In this document: positions 1 to 10,830 of the stretch, piece after piece
Layout of the letters: every line of letters begins with the position of its first letter
How positions within the stretch are numbered: the stretch's first letter is position 1
Source of the DNA: Paramarasmius palmivorus
Lineage: Eukaryota; Basidiomycota; Agaricomycetes; Agaricales; Marasmiaceae
Assembly: GCA_037176845.1 (NCBI GenBank)
Contig: JAYKXP010000001.1
Location: forward strand, 558,001-622,000
DNA length: 64,000 nt
Direction of reading: 5' to 3'
Made by a program: the position numbers and the translations under genes
The notes under the pieces: generated by a model
The model's database searches: none
The model's input: only the letters and a program-made list of their open reading frames with translations
Told to the model about the DNA's origin: nothing

Positions 1-2363
1 CACGGTAGCTTGAATGATCTAGATGCCTGCGCAATACCTCAAAAAACCTTTCCACTGCGTCCCATTGGACATCTTCGAGCACAAAAGTGCTTGGATTCTT
101 ATATACAGGCCAAGGAATTGCTTCGTGGATCAGCGGTTTGAGCTCTGAGAATTTGGTTTTCTCAAACTCGTCCACGATGCACTTGAAACGGGCAACGGCG
201 GCGACCTCTGTCCAGAAGTAGTATGAACACAAGAGCTGGGCGTCTCTTTGTTTACATCTCTCCTTCTCCTGCAATGTTGCCTTTTTCCAAGCTTGTTCTC
301 GGCGTAGTTTCTCCTGGAGTTCCTTCTCAGCACGCTCTCTTTCCGCCTTCTCCTTCGCCTTCCGTTCCTCTTCTTCGCGTCTCTGCCGTGCCAACTCCTC
401 GCGTATCTTTGCTTGGGCACGCTCAGCCTCCTCTTCCTGCAACCTTTTCATCCGTCTCCTCGAAAACTCGAGTTCTTCCTCCTTTTCCTTCGCTTCGCGG
501 GCTTTCCTAGCTTCTTCCCATTTAGGACGATCGTTCTCGAGTTCCAAGAGCTTTCGCCTGGATTCGGAGACTTCGAGTGATCTAGTAACTGGACTACTTG
601 TGCTTCGAGTCCTTGATCTTCGTCTTCGACCCTTCTTCCCGTGCGGCACGAACTTCAGCAGATAGACGCTCCACTTCCTTTTGGGATTTCGCAAGGCTGG
701 ATTCGAAGCGTTTAGCCTCTGCGGTATAGTATTCTACTTCGAGTTGAGAGTCTTCCAATAACGTCTCGAGGTCTGAGATCTCCTTGTTTGCCTTCTCGTG
801 CGACAACTGGATACCGACCAGCAGAGCCTTTTGACGCGAATTGTCTTCCTTGAGACGCGCCAGCTCCTCACGCAGTTGCCTATTCGAATCACGAACACTC
901 TCCAGCTCCGTAAGCGTGTCCGCCTCGCGAGTACGCAGACTCTCCATCTCTTCACGTAGCCGTACAGTTTCGTCTTTCCATGTTTGGGCAATCTTTTCCG
1001 CGAGATCCATTTTTGACGACAGCGAATGAACCTCGTTCTCGGGATCTTCGCCGACTAGAGTTGGACTCGAGGCAGCATGGTCTCTTGAGTGGAGAGGTTC
1101 GTCCTCTGTGACGCTGAAGGTGGGCTCTGGCGTTGATGGCTGGAAAGGTGGCTAGTTTCCGGGTGAGATGACACTTAGTGATATGGCTGGACAACGTACC
1201 TCCGAAATCTGAGTCTGCTCGTGTGAGGTGTTGGAAGCTTGCCCCTGAAATGCTTTAAGGACGCGGGACAGATAGACTGAAGCATCAACTATTGCTTACC
1301 TGGGCCGTAGTGCACAAAGACCGTCCCTGTTTCAAGCTGACATGTAGCTTCTTTTTGCCGATCTTCTTTCCGTGCATTGACTCGATTGCCTTGAAGGCTA
1401 GAATGAAGAATGAAGGATCACTAGTACCCTGACAGTCAGCTGGCTGTGCAACTCACCTTCCTCGCGTGTTTCATAAGTAACGAAGCCAAATATTTGTGAT
1501 CCACCTCTTCTGCTAACCAGACGAGAACTGCAGTCGTGTTGTAATCAGAGTATTGAAGAGTAACAGGAGTATATCTTCGTACTCAATAACCTTTCCAAAC
1601 TGAAAAGCCAAGTCAGCCCCTTGACGGCTATAATCAGATAAATCAGTATTCTCACCTCTACAAACATATCAGACAAAGCGGTATGAGATATGACATCTGG
1701 GGGTAAAGACTTTGAAAAAAAAACCTGTCAACATCGTCAAAGGAAAAGTCGGGTAGCGCCACCAACCGAGACGTATACTGAGCAGGGGTTGCAAAGCTGG
1801 AGCTCCAAACCTAGCTCCTTCTTTTCAGTGAGACCCTCCTCCGCATCACATGCATCTTCTTCTCCCCAAAACTGTACAATAGTGGCGACTACATTTTCCT
1901 CGTAGATAGAGTAAATCGGCCCATAGACCCTCAAAGCATCATATATTTCGGCACAACTCATAGAGTCAGATCGGCGCGGCACCATGCGTATTTTTGCTCG
2001 TGGAGATGAGGTGAACAAGGGTAAGATGGGTTGAGAGAGACTTGTTGAAAAAGAAACACGTTGTGGAGGTGACATGTTTGGGATTTCCCGATTTTGAAGG
2101 AGAGCCATGGCCTTTTCGGCTGTGATACACGCTGGTCAATCAGAGCTCGAAATAAACGAAAGCAGGAGAGCCGCACCATTCTCGCAGTTGTCAAATTCAG
2201 CTCTTGCGAATTTCGACTCTTGTTTGGGAGGTGTTTTCTTGAGAACGACAAAGGCATCAGGGAACTGTCGGAACAAAGCTCTGATGACATTCAGCTCGAC
2301 ATTTTTCGGCAAGTCTTCAATGAACAGACGTGGCTTTTGCAGGGAGGGATGGGGTTTTCGCAT
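1..2363 (-). CDS. RRM-domain RNA-binding protein with long coiled-coil tail (3' end cut by window edge)
   Basis: Multi-exon gene read leftwards from the ATG at 2363. The first exon encodes an RRM-like fold (LFIEDLPKNVELNVIRALF ... KFARAEF). A second RRM-like unit lies at about 2000-1800 (AEIYDALRVYGPIYSIY ... VATIVQFW). A third at about 1690-1320 has a recognisable RNP1-like stretch (SQIFGFVTYE) followed by KKLHVSL. From 1010 leftwards the protein becomes a long charged coiled coil rich in E, K and R (heptad-like LREEMESLRTREADTLTEL). The last visible part reads IPWPVYKN and then AVERFFEVLRRHL. A role in mRNA binding or processing is inferred from the RRMs; the exact family was not recognised. 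Several introns of 50-80 nt are implied. The frame near 594 meets a stop unless another intron is present, so the join to the segment below 590 is uncertain. Confidence 0.7.
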
Positions 2364-2533
2364 CGTTGTAGACGGAACCGTGCTGCGGTGAAAAGCCTAA
2401 GCCTTCCATATCCATACTTACACGTTCCAGCTTTGCTTCTTTACGTACAGTTCAATGAAGCTTCTGCGGCGCTTACTTATAAGCCCGGCGCCAGTTCTCT
2501 TAGCCCAAGTCAACAAAGAATTCTACAATTTAC

Positions 2534-3738
2534 TCATAGACTGAACTTTGCACGAATTTTGAGACCAATCACCCCACCTCCCTTGCCATCCCAACCTGGT
2601 ATCGGAGCTCGACAAACAGGACAACTAGGAAGGTCATCAGATAAGTAAACGACAAGGGGGTCTTAAGAGCTTACCGTGCACCATCTTCGTCACGACCCGA
2701 TCCCGTGAGTGTCCCTCGCTTCAACGCAGCCTTGATTGCTGCAAATAGACATGACCCACAACATATATGACCACATGGCGTGAGTGTCGCATTTGTTGGG
2801 GCAGAGAAGCATATTGGACAAGTATAGTCCGCTAAGGTTGCTTCAGCTTCTGCTTCTGGGGTGACCTCTCGTGCCAAAGAGTCGATTTCTTCTGCCTTTT
2901 GTTTCCCTTTTCCTTTCGAGGAAGACGGTAACGACATGGATGGTTCTGCAGAACCTGAGGAAGTGCCCGCTAGGGAGTTTGTGAGTTTCACCGGAGTGTC
3001 CTCGTCATTGAGAATATGTGAAAGACTCGATGCATTGTTTGAACGAGTGGATGTCGAGGACAAATTGACTTGGGGATGTACAAGCTGTGATGACACGATG
3101 GTCTCATCATCTGTTTCCTGGTCTTCTCCTAAAAGTTGGGGCTGTTGATGAGATGAGAGATGAATTGGTTCAGGAATGATGAAGCGCGATGTTCTGCCAG
3201 TGACAATTATTTCTTCCTCTGGGGGTTCCGGTGGTGCTACTAGTGAAAAGTATTAGTATCTAAATTTCACTGCCATGTTGATTGACATACTCAGTTCTTC
3301 GATGGGCACTGAGCCACTCTCTTCTTCTACTCTGGAGCTCCTGCCAATGTCGGGGGTCATCGAGTCCTCTGCAGCGTTACCGCTCCTCACTCTACTTGAG
3401 CCTTCAGCAAGACCAACATCGTCTTCCAACACCCTTCTTTTGATCCTTCCATCATCAGAGTCCCCATCTGATGAGGCCCGCCTCTTTGAGCCTCTTGGAG
3501 AGAAGTTGCTTGACATGGTCGGATCTGGAGTTTGTTCCAAGACCATCCTATGCGCTTGAGGAACTGATGCTGGTCGATTCTGTGGGGCACTGATTGTCCT
3601 TGAACGAGCTGAATTTGAGTTTCGGAGTCGTGAAGCTATCTGGCTAGCCTGATAACGAGGGCGAGGAGTTCTGCTGGTGAGGGGTGCTGGTAAGGGTGAA
3701 TCATCGTGGGCTTGAGAACCACGATTCCGCCTAGCCAT
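2534..3738 (-). CDS. C-terminal RING-finger E3 ubiquitin ligase, SUMO-targeted ligase (Slx8/RNF4)-like
   Basis: Three exons. The N-terminal two thirds are low-complexity and basic/serine-rich (MARRNRGSQAHDDSP start). The protein ends in a C3HC4 RING: CPICFSAPTNATLTPCGHIC..C, an intron at about 2645-2686, then CPVCRAPIPGW and a short tail ending KIRAKFSL. The splice at 2686 restores DGAR-CPVCRAP in frame. A RING placed at the extreme C-terminus after a disordered acidic/basic region, with short I/V-rich stretches (EEEIIVTGRT) that could act as SUMO-interacting motifs, resembles the Slx8/RNF4 type, which ubiquitylates sumoylated nuclear proteins. RING identity is firm; the STUbL assignment is inference. 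The gene starts 120 bp from the divergent PIN-nuclease gene. Confidence 0.8.
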
Positions 3739-3858
3739 TAATGGGTTGAGCCAAACAAGGGGTACACAACGCGTTCGGTCACATTGGCGTCACGGTCACA
3801 CTCAACGTTTCGCCGCTTACTCTTTTTTCTGGCTGTTTCTCAGGCATTCCAAAGGAAG
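3739..3858. promoter_or_regulatory. Short divergent intergenic region, shared promoter
   Basis: Only 120 bp separate the start codons of the minus-strand RING gene and the plus-strand Swt1-like gene, so both promoters must lie in or overlap this stretch. No TATA box is evident; short CA/TC-rich tracts are present. Confidence 0.5.
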
Positions 3859-5177
3859 ATGGAAGACATCGAAATGGACTCGCATCAGTATGATTCTCAG
3901 AAAAGTTCACAGGAATCTGTAGATGTCGTCGACGTCAAGATGGAGAGTATGAAAGATTCACTCCTGTTAGCAACCCAGTGTCAGTGTGCAGATGTTCATA
4001 TGGGCTGATTATAGGATATCGTCTGGACCTACCTCGTAATCGATACAAATGTGGCTCTGGATTGTCAGGACGCTATCAAGCAATTCATGCGGGACGCAGA
4101 GCAAGCTGGCCTGTCGTTGACGGTGGTCATTCCCAGCAAAGTCATACGAGAGCTAGACCGGTGAGTAGTGGGGAATTTAGTAAGATAGACACGCTTTACT
4201 CAAATGCAGTTAGCCATAAGAACCTTAGCGATAGGAAGAAGGCTTGGTCAGCCAGAACTGCTGCGAGATGGATTCTAGAAGCAGTAGAGGCCAGGAAGGA
4301 TAACTTCAAAGTACAAGCAACTCGAGAGACTGCAGACGAATGTTATCAGCGGACCAATGAGGACTCTGACGGAAAGATTCTATGCTGTGCCCTATATTTC
4401 AAGCGGTTGGGCAGGCCGTTTGTGTTGAGCGGGGACAAGTTTTTCTGTGCTCGTTGCAGAGCAGACGGTACGTGTGTATACGGCGAATTCATGTTTAGTA
4501 GCTCATCATAGCTCTTGCCAGACGTAGAGACTCCAACAGCCGCCGATATCTCTCGGCTGTCAAGCCGCGCTCTTGCCAAACAACTTTTCCCCGGCAGCAG
4601 CTCAAAAAACTTCACAGGCTACTATCCTGACTACAACGGAGACTCCGTGATTATCAGACCAGACAAAGAAGAGCCTATGGAAGTGGATATGGGAGAGGTA
4701 AATCTATCACAGCATCGGAACTCAATATCCGAGGAAGACGCGAAGAAGTCTTTCCATTTAAAGATCGTCGACGACATCACATTCACCCTAGCAGCTCTCG
4801 TCACTCGCGTTAACAAGGTCAATCCAAGATTACTCACTATCAACAGCCTATCCAAATCCATACACGCCGCCCCAGCACTAACAGACGAACCCGAAAATCA
4901 AGACTTCGCTAGATGGACTGCCGCTCAGTTGATAGCTCACTTGGAGAGGAGGAAGCGCGTTCTGCCATCCATGACCGCCAGTCTCGGAGGGTTTCTAACG
5001 AAACCTTACAAGGCCCGGTCAGGAGCCAGGACTATTGCCGAATGGAGTTCAGCTGATTGGCGAGAATGCCTCGCAGCTTTGGAAACTCTTGCGACTGCCT
5101 GGGAGGATGAACCACTCGAGACATTATTACGAAGTCTCCTGTGTCCGTTCAATGATATCTTTCAAGATTTCCATTAG
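3859..5177 (+). CDS. Swt1-like PIN-domain endoribonuclease
   Basis: At least four exons. The second begins DIVWTYLVIDTNVALD, the hydrophobic strand plus the first catalytic Asp of a PIN domain, and continues to VVIPSKVIRELD, the typical second strand/helix. The next exon gives KKAWSARTAARWILEAV and later NEDSDGKILCCALYF, with the acidic residues expected for the metal site, then PFVLSGDKFFCARC. The C-terminal exon (about 4515-5177) is a less conserved helical region. Swt1 proteins are nuclear endonucleases that degrade defective mRNPs at the nuclear pore; that function is taken from family knowledge. The start at ATG 3859 and the first splice phase are uncertain, because no clean phase-0 donor joins exon 1 to DIVWTY. 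The stop is at 5175-5177. Confidence 0.75.
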
Positions 5178-5461
5178 GCTGGAAAAATAGGAATGGCGTT
5201 CAGCTGGGGCTTGGGATGTACCGGGGGTTCTGCATTGGGTCGATACTGATCGAGATAATTTACATTTTGCGAATCGTTAACAAGTTGAGGTAGGTATTAC
5301 AAGGTATCCTTGGGTTTAGTAGAGGTGCTTGGGCGACGAGAGGGTTTCCGATGAAGTCTCGAACGATTGTACCGTACTGATGGAAGTCATTTGAGGAGTC
5401 GAAACAAGAGCTTCTTGTTTTACGAGGCTCGAAGCTGGAGATTCTTGCCGAATGGTAGTGT

Positions 5462-5955
5462 CTAGTTGCGCACCTTGGTTCGGTGTAGGAATGTTCTTGA
5501 CATGTTGCAGATGTACTCCTTCGACTCGGTGTTGTTGTGGTACAGAGAAATGAAAGCCGCAGTTTGCTTCAGAGGGGGTTGCAATTGGTTGGAGTAGCGG
5601 TGTCCCTGGATGAACCTCCGTTTGAAAATTTTAGTTTTGAATGGACTGGAACGCGTCATTTCTATCGTACCTCTTCCTCATCGTTTTCCGAATATTCAGT
5701 GCGTTGTTTGACGCTGTGGTCCGAATGCCGATCCCCTGAGCGGGTTGCATTGTAAAGAGACTTGAACAAATCAGACATGTAAAAAGGTCAAACAGGGCGA
5801 CGACTTACGACGACATCATTATTGACCATCCATCTACGATACACTTCCTGGTGAAATTGATCTGCTACTACTTCACGGTCTACTTCGAGGTTTGAGGCGC
5901 GGTTTGGAACAATTGCAGGAAGATGCCAAGAAGTAAAAACGGGGAAGCGAATTCT
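5462..5955 (-). CDS. Small hypothetical protein, possibly incomplete
   Basis: Minus-strand reading gives joined coding-like segments: a 5' part containing VADQFHQEVYRRWMVNNDVV, a GT..AG intron at about 5734-5807, a middle part (GIGIRTTASNN), another short intron near 5605-5660, and a last exon RFIQGHRYSNQLQPPLKQ ending RTKVRN and a stop at 5462. No start codon is clear upstream, where the frame is closed by a stop near 6000. I do not recognise the family. It may be a remnant or the end of a gene whose 5' part has decayed. Confidence 0.3.
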
Positions 5956-7180
5956 TGTGCGGAACACATGCAGCGCGACGAAGATACAGACAAGTTACGA
6001 GTTCGAATGTTAATGAGACTCGTTCTTTATGGTGAGCCCAGGTGAAGCCATCTATTCAGGTATTTCTCCCACGAAAAAAAGCACAGCCTCATCTCGCTAC
6101 GACGCTTCGTGTTCGCTTTGAGCTCGAGCCTGACTCATACCAACCATTTCCTCCATGCCTTGCGCTGAGACGTCAGTATAATGTAGGGAATGCCAAACTA
6201 CATGGAATAAACAAGGTATGGGCATCCTTCTCTCACAACTCTAGCGGCGACTCATTTTCAAAGTTCAAGCACTACTTTTACTATTCGGCAGCCGGGGAAT
6301 CTGTCAGATCATGGCCTCGTCGATTATACCGAATAGTAAATATACTGCCCATGATGACCAGGACGAAATACTTACGGAATCACCTCCGTTCAAACGCAAG
6401 TAACCTCGTTCACGCAGAACGGCACTTTGATCTCAAAGCTCCTACTATCATTGCTCACACCTTGGTGTTTCGGAGATCGATGGCATGGACACTTCGTAGG
6501 CGAATCAGACAATGTTTGGAGGATGCCGAAACTCAGAACTGAGTGGTTAACAGGTGCGTACCCAATGATATATACGAATCCTAGCAGCGGCTAATGCATA
6601 ATGTTTGGTTCAAGTTCAAGGAAGCTCATGCACGGTACAACTCTGACGTTTTCACTCTGATCAATACCCGCGCGTGCAAGTCCGTGCAAGCAAGCTACAT
6701 GAATCCATCAACTCCCGTTAACGAACGCCCATCAAAGGACCGTCCATGGATTTCACTGGCGCAATACTCTCTGAAAAAGCAAAGTGTAGGAGTGCCGGGA
6801 TTTGGACCAGTTTGCGGGATTTTGCTATTTATTCATCAACACTACACAAGCTGTACATGTATTCGTCGATGCGCTTGTGTTGGTTGTATGAATACCTATG
6901 GAATTCAATGCTGGTCGCGGAGAGAGCCCATGCATGGCAATTCACCATGTCACCCGGTGGTATTCGGTAACTTCAATTTGGTTCGGGAAACCTTTGTTGA
7001 GGTCAAAAAGCTCAACATTAGGTCTGTATTCTACCAACGCATACATTGAGTCTCGAATCATGTTGTGACATTTCTTTGAATCCTCCGAATGACGTGTCGA
7101 TGTGTCGGAATAGAGAGGTGGATAAGTTACTTGAAAGTTCTTACGGTCAGTTCGGCTCCCCGTTCCCGCGCCGTCGCTCT
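5956..7180. other. No supported gene
   Basis: The longest open frame here (plus, 6042-6542) has an erratic composition without a recognisable motif. Nothing else stands out before the MITE. Confidence 0.5.
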
Positions 7181-7183
7181 TTA

Positions 7184-7701
7184 GGCCCTGTTCGGATAAA
7201 ATTCCGATTTCCTGGAAAAAGGAAAAAGGCAAACCGGGGGCTGCCGAGGAATTTCCCATCTCCATGATTTTCAAGCGCTCGACCAGGCGCCTCCAAGCGC
7301 CGGTACGTCTTGAGGTTGAAAATTGTCTCTATACCAGCATATACGCCACTAAATGTGGGCGGTATGCAGCAGAGTCTTTACAATGTATTCAAAACAATAC
7401 GTAGTGTACATTATACATGAAAATACACATCCTAACCTCCCATTGTACCCTAGAACTTGTGAACTCTCTGCATTTCTAAGTTGCTATGACCTCTACAAAA
7501 GTTTGTTTGACTCACAGAAGCCTCAATACGGCTCTCATTGTCAAATCTACTATTCTAGGAGCGTCCCATTTGTTCCTCAGTACTAGTATTGCTAGAATTG
7601 GGGCGTCTGGAGCTCAATATCAGTGACGGGAAAGCGGTCCGGTAACCCCGGTTTGCGTTTTTCCTTTTTCCACTGAACTGGAATTTTATCCGAACAGGGC
7701 C
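7184..7701. mobile_element. Tourist-type MITE (PIF/Harbinger class), non-autonomous
   Basis: A 518 bp element with terminal inverted repeats. The left end starts GGCCCTGTTCGGATAAAATT (22 bp perfect, 7184-7205) and its exact reverse complement closes the element at 7680-7701. Similarity continues inwards for about 35 more bases with mismatches: GGAAAAAGGAAAAA then GCAAACCGGGG, and the mirror of this before the right end. The element is flanked by the 3-bp direct repeat TTA (7181-7183 and 7702-7704). GGCCCTGTT-type termini with a TTA/TWA target duplication are the hallmark of PIF/Harbinger elements and their Tourist MITEs. There is no transposase frame inside, so it depends on a transposase elsewhere. 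Confidence 0.9.
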
Positions 7702-7704
7702 TTA

Positions 7705-8982
7705 CGGGTGACACGACAAACAAGTGCCCAGAGTGACACTTTCCTTCATACCTCCATCAACCCGACCCGCGAGGTATGTCGTTCGGAGTCCTTGAAACTG
7801 TCATCGTCGTCGCTCATGCGTCAGTCATCATACACGTTCATTTTATTATCCCAGCTCATTGGCGAAAAAAGGCTATATCATACACCGGAGTGAAACAACG
7901 AAACTTGAAGTCTAGGGAACACCTATTTGTGGCCTTGAGGTATCTTGGATGAAGACTAGAACAGAAGCTAGAACAGAAGCATATTCACAGAGACAGGAAC
8001 TCGGGTGCACTATCTTAACACCTTTATCTCTTCGTTCTGTCACTCAACTTGAACCTCACCTAGATACAAAAGTCATTGATCTATCACTGCCGTTCCGAAC
8101 AAGAAAGCCCCTTGTCTGGCCGATGACAACACGATGAATACTTCTGTTTCCTCGTATGATCCATTACGTCGATTCACATCGGTTTCTCTAGGTCTTTGCC
8201 TTAGATACTGCACGTCTAGTACGGGTACTGGCACCAATGCTATTCAAGCACCAATTGTTGGGAACAGGGCACCTGGGCTCAAAGAAAGTTGTCTGAAGGT
8301 TTGATGGGCTGGTAGCGCGGAAAAGGAACCCTGTTAGTAGCGATGTATGTGATGTTCATCATACAGTTGCTGATATATTCTGGAGTCATCGGACAGTTTT
8401 TCGTCACTTCAATGAACGTGTAGCTGTGATTTTAGATGATTCTATCCCATCACCATTGTCGTACAACAATCTGAACGATGGATCAAGTTTATCTATACGT
8501 ACCTCAAACAAGCTGTAGAGGTGTTCCTTAGAGTCATTCGCCGACACTGTTTATGGAGAGAACACATTGGGATGGGATTGTAGGATGCTGTCGTTTGGCA
8601 TTGGGGCGGCAAGCATGTAAGTTACCGCCAACATAAGTATGATAGAACATCTCGATAGTTGACGAAGAGCTGTTCTAGGACCTATGACATTCCTCATGAG
8701 AATTCACACAAAGACTATTTGTAGCTTTTTCTCTTTCGAGCTCATGATACTTCTCGTCGGAGCTGATCATGTATCAGCTCGACACAATAAGACGCGATAC
8801 ACAGGATGAATGCTGCAGCTTTCCGCGATGATCACTCATTTCCATCCCTTTCCCATTCCAATAGTCCAATCACAACTGTTGGCAGCTGAACTCTGTCGCC
8901 CCTATCTCCGCTTATATACCTGATGGTCGTATGTGCTACAAGTACTGTGACAATGAATTGCTGACTCACACCCGTATATGAG
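7705..8982. other. No supported gene; possibly decayed membrane-protein exons
   Basis: No long frame carries a convincing domain. A short direct repeat (ctagaacagaag) occurs at about 7957-7980. Fragments at 8190-8400 could be relics of the upstream exons of the remnant that follows, but the frames are interrupted. Confidence 0.4.
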
Positions 8983-9234
8983 GGTATCGCACCAACACTC
9001 ATTAACCTGTGTACCAGTCTTGGCTTATCACGTAGTGCCGTTCCCGACTCCCAGATGCTCTCTACTCTACGTTTCGGGGAGCCACCTGAAGCTGCGGCAG
9101 CCACTAGTACCGTTGAGCGCTCTGAAGTGCATACCGTGGACATTCAACCTGAGCGAGGATCCACAAATGAAAGCGACGATATTGAGGCACAGAAACACGA
9201 TGCCTCCCCCGAAACTACCGCGAGCAGGGTGTGA
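8983..9234 (+). pseudogene. Last-exon remnant of an Agaricomycete seven-helix membrane protein
   Basis: After a plausible acceptor AG at 8981-8982, the frame reads GIAPTLINLCTSLGLSRS, then a polar tail (STLRFGEPPEAAAATSTVER) ending at the TGA at 9232-9234. A short GIAPTLIxxR-like end of the final helix followed by a disordered tail is typical of a large unnamed multi-helix family in mushroom-forming fungi. I could not find intact upstream exons with the preceding helices, so this is probably a decayed copy. Confidence 0.35.
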
Positions 9235-9454
9235 TTACGCCGGAGTATAGAACTTCATGTTCAAGGTTTCGGACACCGGAAATCAAAATGATGAAAGATG
9301 GCTAGTATTTATTGAGTTGTACTTTTTCTTCTTGAATCGTCTGTACAACGCCTTTGACAGGCCTAATTTATGAACCGATCTCGTTACCTAAAAGCTCGAA
9401 GTCAGTAATAACAAAAAGAGAGGAATGAAATCGCGCCCACTATCCTCTGAGTCC

Positions 9455-10830
9455 TTTGTGGGCGTTCCGACGAAGGTGTTAGCTTGTCAATAAAATTGGC
9501 TGAAAGTCCCGGTGAGTACCAAGAACGAAGGAGACAGTACATTCATCTCCAAGCCTTCTCCCTAGGTCGCAGCCTGCGAACCTTCAAGCTTTGAGCCGAA
9601 GAGTATCTGGATTCGCACTAGCAAAGCTGGAGGCAATACTACCAATGAATCGGCTGAGAAACATGAAAGAAGGAGAACATACCAATATCACATCCAAAGA
9701 CCACTGTGTCGATCCTCCTTCCAACATCAGACCCATAGTCATGACGAAGCCTGAGGCCTAGCCACCGCGCCAGCATTGAGATTTGTCCGACAATCAAGAA
9801 CAGGCTGCAGAAGAGCTTTACATTGGGAGAATTTGTCGCCCAAAGCTGGAGATAAAGGTATCAATGACTCGGCTCGTAAGGAACATGAAAGGTGTCAACA
9901 TACCATGTTTGGACTTTGAGAAATTCACATCGGTCCCCTTTTCAACACCAGCTTGAGGTTTGCCAGCCAATGCACAAGAAGTCTGGCTCAGTGCTTTACG
10001 TCCAAGTCGGGCATGGAGAAGGTTAACTGGCTAAGACTCCAAAGACATGGAAGGCGTCGATTTTCGTGGCCAAAAACTCCGAGTTAGATAGTCTAGGTGA
10101 GTACCCTTGAAGCTTGAAGAATGAATGGAACACATACATACATCTCCGAGCTCGAGCCCTTCTCCCGAACCTCCAAGCTTCAAGCCTGGGCCCTGAATGC
10201 AGTGGATAAAGTGGAGGTAGTAACAGGCATCAATGACTCGGCCAGGAATACGAAAGAAGGAGAACATACCGATATCGCATCCAAAGACCATTACATCAAT
10301 TCTCCTTCCAATGCCCCGTGGTCATGATGAATCCCTGCTCCAGCCACTGCTCCAGTCTCTAGGTTCGTCAACAACCAAGAACAACTTTCTGAAGGAGACT
10401 AAGACGTCAGAGCTCAGTTGACTCGGACTGCCGAGACTGACCTGAAAAGGTACCTCGAGAACGAATGACTCAACGGCCTATGTCAAACATATACATGCAT
10501 CTCCAAGTCTTCTCCCTAGGTTGCAGTCTGCTCACGAACTTTAAACCGAAAAATGCCTGGGTTCGAACTAGATAGAGATGAAGGTAATACTATCAACCAC
10601 TCGGCCAAGTAATACAAGGTGAACATACCAATATATCAGATCCAAAAAGCGTTGTGTTTTCGCCGAGGCAAGAGCAAACCCCATTCTGGTGCAGCAGCTG
10701 TACGTCGGATTGAACACGGACAGCCTCGTGATTCATGCTTCGTGATTCGTGGAGAATTCAGCTTAAAGCTTCAAAGACCACTGCTGAAAAGTGGGGCTGA
10801 AAAAGTCCAGGTGAGTACAAGGTTCTAGTA
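9455..10830. repeat. Degenerate tandem repeat, unit about 360 bp, 3-4 copies
   Basis: Recurring blocks in the same order. One block is like 'ccggtgagtacc' (near 9508, 10090, a weaker form near 10447, and 10808). A second is 'catctccaagccttctccctagg' (near 9545, 10140, 10498). A third is 'tcaatgactcggc...gaacataccaatatc.catccaaagacca' (near 9645, 9860, 10225, 10580). Successive 'gaacatacc' marks are about 219, 366 and 359 bp apart. On the minus strand two units read the related GRRIDTVVFGCDIG and GRRIDVMVFGCDIG before a GTATGTTC donor-like site. The copies have diverged and contain stops. The origin is unknown. Confidence 0.6.

Noticed and set aside
6042..6542. 166-codon plus-strand frame
   Set aside because: No motif, irregular composition, no splice neighbours; probably chance.
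10550..10580. 'gggttcgaac' resembling a tRNA B box
   Set aside because: No matching A box or cloverleaf around it; it belongs to the degenerate repeat.
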